31,715 nt of DNA from an uncultured Collinsella sp. (lineage in GTDB: Bacteria > Actinomycetota > Coriobacteriia > Coriobacteriales > Coriobacteriaceae), in the NCBI GenBank assembly GCA_958427895.1, contig CAUADW010000016.1, positions 1 through 31,715 of the forward strand. Reading direction: 5' to 3'. The notes under the pieces were generated by a model. It ran no database searches, had not been told where the DNA came from, and saw nothing but the letters and a program-made list of their open reading frames with translations. The position numbers and the translations under genes are program-made. Positions 30,004 to 31,715 of the stretch are shown here, one piece after another (position 1 is the first letter of the stretch; each line of letters starts with the position of its first letter).

Positions 30004-31715
30004 CTACTGTGCCGAGCCCGCGACGGGCTCAAAATGCTTGTCCTTCACGGCAGCCGCCAGGCGATCGGCCAGGTTGCGCACGCGCGGATCCAGGCGCGCG
30101 GCACCCGGATTGACAAAGAAGCGGGCCGTGCAGTCCATGATGCGGCCGGTGATGACCAGGTCGTTGTCGCGCAGCGTGGCGCCCGTGGCGGTAATATCCA
30201 CGATGCGGTCGGTCATGCCGACAATGGGACCCAGCTCGATGTTACCGTGAAGCGAAACGATGTCGGCATTCACGCCGCGCCCGGCATACCAGGCGCTCGC
30301 GATGCGCGGGTACTTGGTGGCCACGCGAAGCGAGCCGCGGCGGGCATAGTTGCGCTCGGCCTGACCGGCGCGCCACGCGGGCTCCGCCTCAATGAAAGTG
30401 CACAGGCCGTAGCCCAGATCGACCAGCTGCAGCAGGTTGAGGTCGGCTTCGATAAGCGAGTCCCAGCCGCAGATGCCGCAGTCGGCACCGCCGCAGCCCA
30501 CAAAGGCGGGCGCGTCGCTGGGGCGCACAATGACAAACTCGATATCTCCGACCGCGCCTTCGCCGGTACGCGTGTCGCGGCCGCGCACGATCAGGTGACG
30601 GCCGGGATCGCGCAGTTCAGAGACGTCTAAGCCTGCAGCCTCGAGCACGTCGAGCGTGTCGGCCTTAAGCGAGCCCTTGGGCACGGCGATGCGCAGCGGG
30701 CCCTCGGCACCACGGCCCACGGCATGATCGCCGTCGGAAGCGGCGTCCTCGGCCGAAGTGTGCGCAGCCTCCAGACGCTCGAGCGAAAAGGCGAAGCCCG
30801 CCGCCGGCACCTCGATGCCGTCGCCGAACGCGCCGGTAAAGATGGAGTCGTAGCGACCGCCCGAGCCCACCGGATCGGGCAGGCCACCGGCATAGGCCTT
30901 AAAGACCAGGCCCGTGTAGTAATCAAATGAGTTCATGATGGAGAAGTCGAAGGACAGCACCTGGGCGTCCTCGAGAGCCAGGCCATCGACCAGGGCACGC
31001 AGCTCGCGCGTGAGCGGCGCGACGATACCGGCAGCCTCCAGCAGCGCATCCACACGGTCGAGTACCTCGGCACCGCCGTGCAGGCGCGGCAGCTCGCTAA
31101 TGGCGGCCTTGACGGCATCGGACTCGGCACTTGCCGCAACGCGGGCATCGAGGCCCACGAAGTCGTTGGCGTGCACGCAACGCAATGCCTCGGCGGCCAG
31201 TTCGCGATCCTCGCACGCCGCGAGCAGCTCCTTAAACGGACGCACGCTACCTGCGATAATGCGCGCATCGGGCAGCGCCAGCTTGCGCACGGCCTCGGCC
31301 ACGAGCGAGACGATCTCGACATCGCCCGCGGTATCGCCCGCACCGATAAGCTCAAAGCCCAGCTGCGTAAACTGGCGCGAGCCGCCGGCGTTGCGCTGGC
31401 ACTCACGAACCACCGGCGCCTCGTAGCGAAGGCGCAGGGGCAGATCGGCCGCGCGCATGCGGGTCGAAACCAAGCGCACGATCGGCAGCGTGTTGTCGGG
31501 ACGGACCACCAGCAGGCGGCCGTCGTCATCAAAGAGCTTAAACGGCGTGTCCGCAATGCGGCCGCCTTCCTCGAGCGACCCCTTGTCCTCGAGCAGCGGC
31601 GTCTCGACCGGAAGGTAATGATGCTCCCTGAAGCAGCCCTTCACCGTACATGCGATCTCCTCGCGCGCCTGAGCCTCCTCGGGCAATATGTCCCGGAATC
31701 CCCACGGTGTGGCCG
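30004..31715 (-). CDS. HisZ-HisG fusion: ATP phosphoribosyltransferase regulatory plus catalytic domains (5' end outside window)
   Basis: The frame runs off the right edge. Visible residues begin ATPWGFRDILPEEAQAREE, the normal HisZ/HisRS start, so at most a few residues are missing; the TTG at 31686 is internal. Counting from that codon: HisZ domain about 1-305 (class II synthetase fold with YEAPVVRECQ, QFTQLGFELIG, FSIMNSFDYYTGLVFKAY and GSGGRYD). A linker at 306-330 is rich in Ala, Asp and Gly. Short-form HisG follows from 331 (LRIAVPKGSL, VIVRPSDAPAFVGCGGADCGICGWDSLIE, RVATKYPRIA, and the PRPP loop DITATGATLRDND). HisG condenses ATP and PRPP, the committed step; HisZ confers histidine feedback. 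Normally they are separate chains forming a hetero-octamer. Confidence 0.93.
   Translation of the reverse strand, partial: ATPWGFRDILPEEAQAREEIACTVKGCFREHHYLPVETPLLEDKGSLEEGGRIADTPFKLFDDDGRLLVVRPDNTLPIVRLVSTRMRAADLPLRLRYEAPVVRECQRNAGGSRQFTQLGFELIGAGDTAGDVEIVSLVAEAVRKLALPDARIIAGSVRPFKELLAACEDRELAAEALRCVHANDFVGLDARVAASAESDAVKAAISELPRLHGGAEVLDRVDALLEAAGIVAPLTRELRALVDGLALEDAQVLSFDFSIMNSFDYYTGLVFKAYAGGLPDPVGSGGRYDSIFTGAFGDGIEVPAAGFAFSLERLEAAHTSAEDAASDGDHAVGRGAEGPLRIAVPKGSLKADTLDVLEAAGLDVSELRDPGRHLIVRGRDTRTGEGAVGDIEFVIVRPSDAPAFVGCGGADCGICGWDSLIEADLNLLQLVDLGYGLCTFIEAEPAWRAGQAERNYARRGSLRVATKYPRIASAWYAGRGVNADIVSLHGNIELGPIVGMTDRIVDITATGATLRDNDLVITGRIMDCTARFFVNPGAARLDPRVRNLADRLAAAVKDKHFEPVAGSAQ

Noticed and set aside
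28651..30630. Plus-strand open frame of about 659 codons opposite hisD and hisG
   Set aside because: Antisense to two certain enzymes; histidine/arginine-rich nonsense composition.

Overview
The window is chromosomal DNA from a high-GC Gram-positive bacterium. It is most likely Collinsella or a close relative in the Coriobacteriia (Actinomycetota). The lines of evidence are: strong G/C bias at third codon positions with long open frames antisense to nearly every gene; the actinobacterial gene order mazG-eno-ftsB-ppx; a GluQRS-type enzyme; a complete his operon; and intergenic spaces full of short palindromic repeats. The genus is inferred, since no ribosomal RNA is present.

Layout. 1-4771: the 3' end of a universal stress protein, a large nested hairpin, a BceS/BceR-like two-component pair, an unrecognised 243-residue protein and purH. 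5049-10394: a GNAT acetyltransferase, a DUF2207 membrane protein with a polyglycine tail, a structured gene-free stretch, gluQ with a candidate leaderless start, a metallophosphoesterase and a 79-residue membrane protein. 10753-13378: an apparent operon of a UBA-like/DUF4342 membrane protein and an OmpR-type regulator/kinase pair. 13454-14914: a VOC protein with a stand-alone galactitol-type PTS IIB, divergent from a membrane-anchored helical-repeat protein. 14946-16947: a small accessory island with tRNA-Leu(UAA), a second copy of the tRNA 3' end and terminator 196 bp downstream, a perfect 23-bp palindrome, three 33-bp tandem repeats next to a promoter, an AAA ATPase/DUF4143 gene and more repeats. 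16951-22375: ppx, ftsB, eno, mazG, a YfcE-like phosphodiesterase and a stand-alone LarC C-terminal domain, all on the minus strand. 22697-31715: a PHP-type histidinol phosphatase (plus strand) converging on hisZG-D-C-B-H-A-F-I-E (minus strand).

Together the last block encodes all enzymes of histidine biosynthesis. The first enzyme appears as one polypeptide: a HisZ regulatory domain followed by a short-form HisG catalytic domain, in one frame and running off the window edge. Most his junctions are overlapping or nearly so. The hisB-hisH gap is the exception: it carries a hairpin whose 3' segment can pair with either of two upstream segments, as in an attenuator.

The least explained material is the repeat layer. 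One family of about 70-bp palindromes starts AGTTGCGGTGGAATA (three copies). A second family is built on GGGACGTTCC / GGGACAGTC words (four clusters). There are also isolated large hairpins at 265-355 and 22514-22574. The two families sit side by side twice, between convergent genes. The tRNA-Leu/ATPase island and the HisZ-HisG fusion are the best candidates for follow-up.
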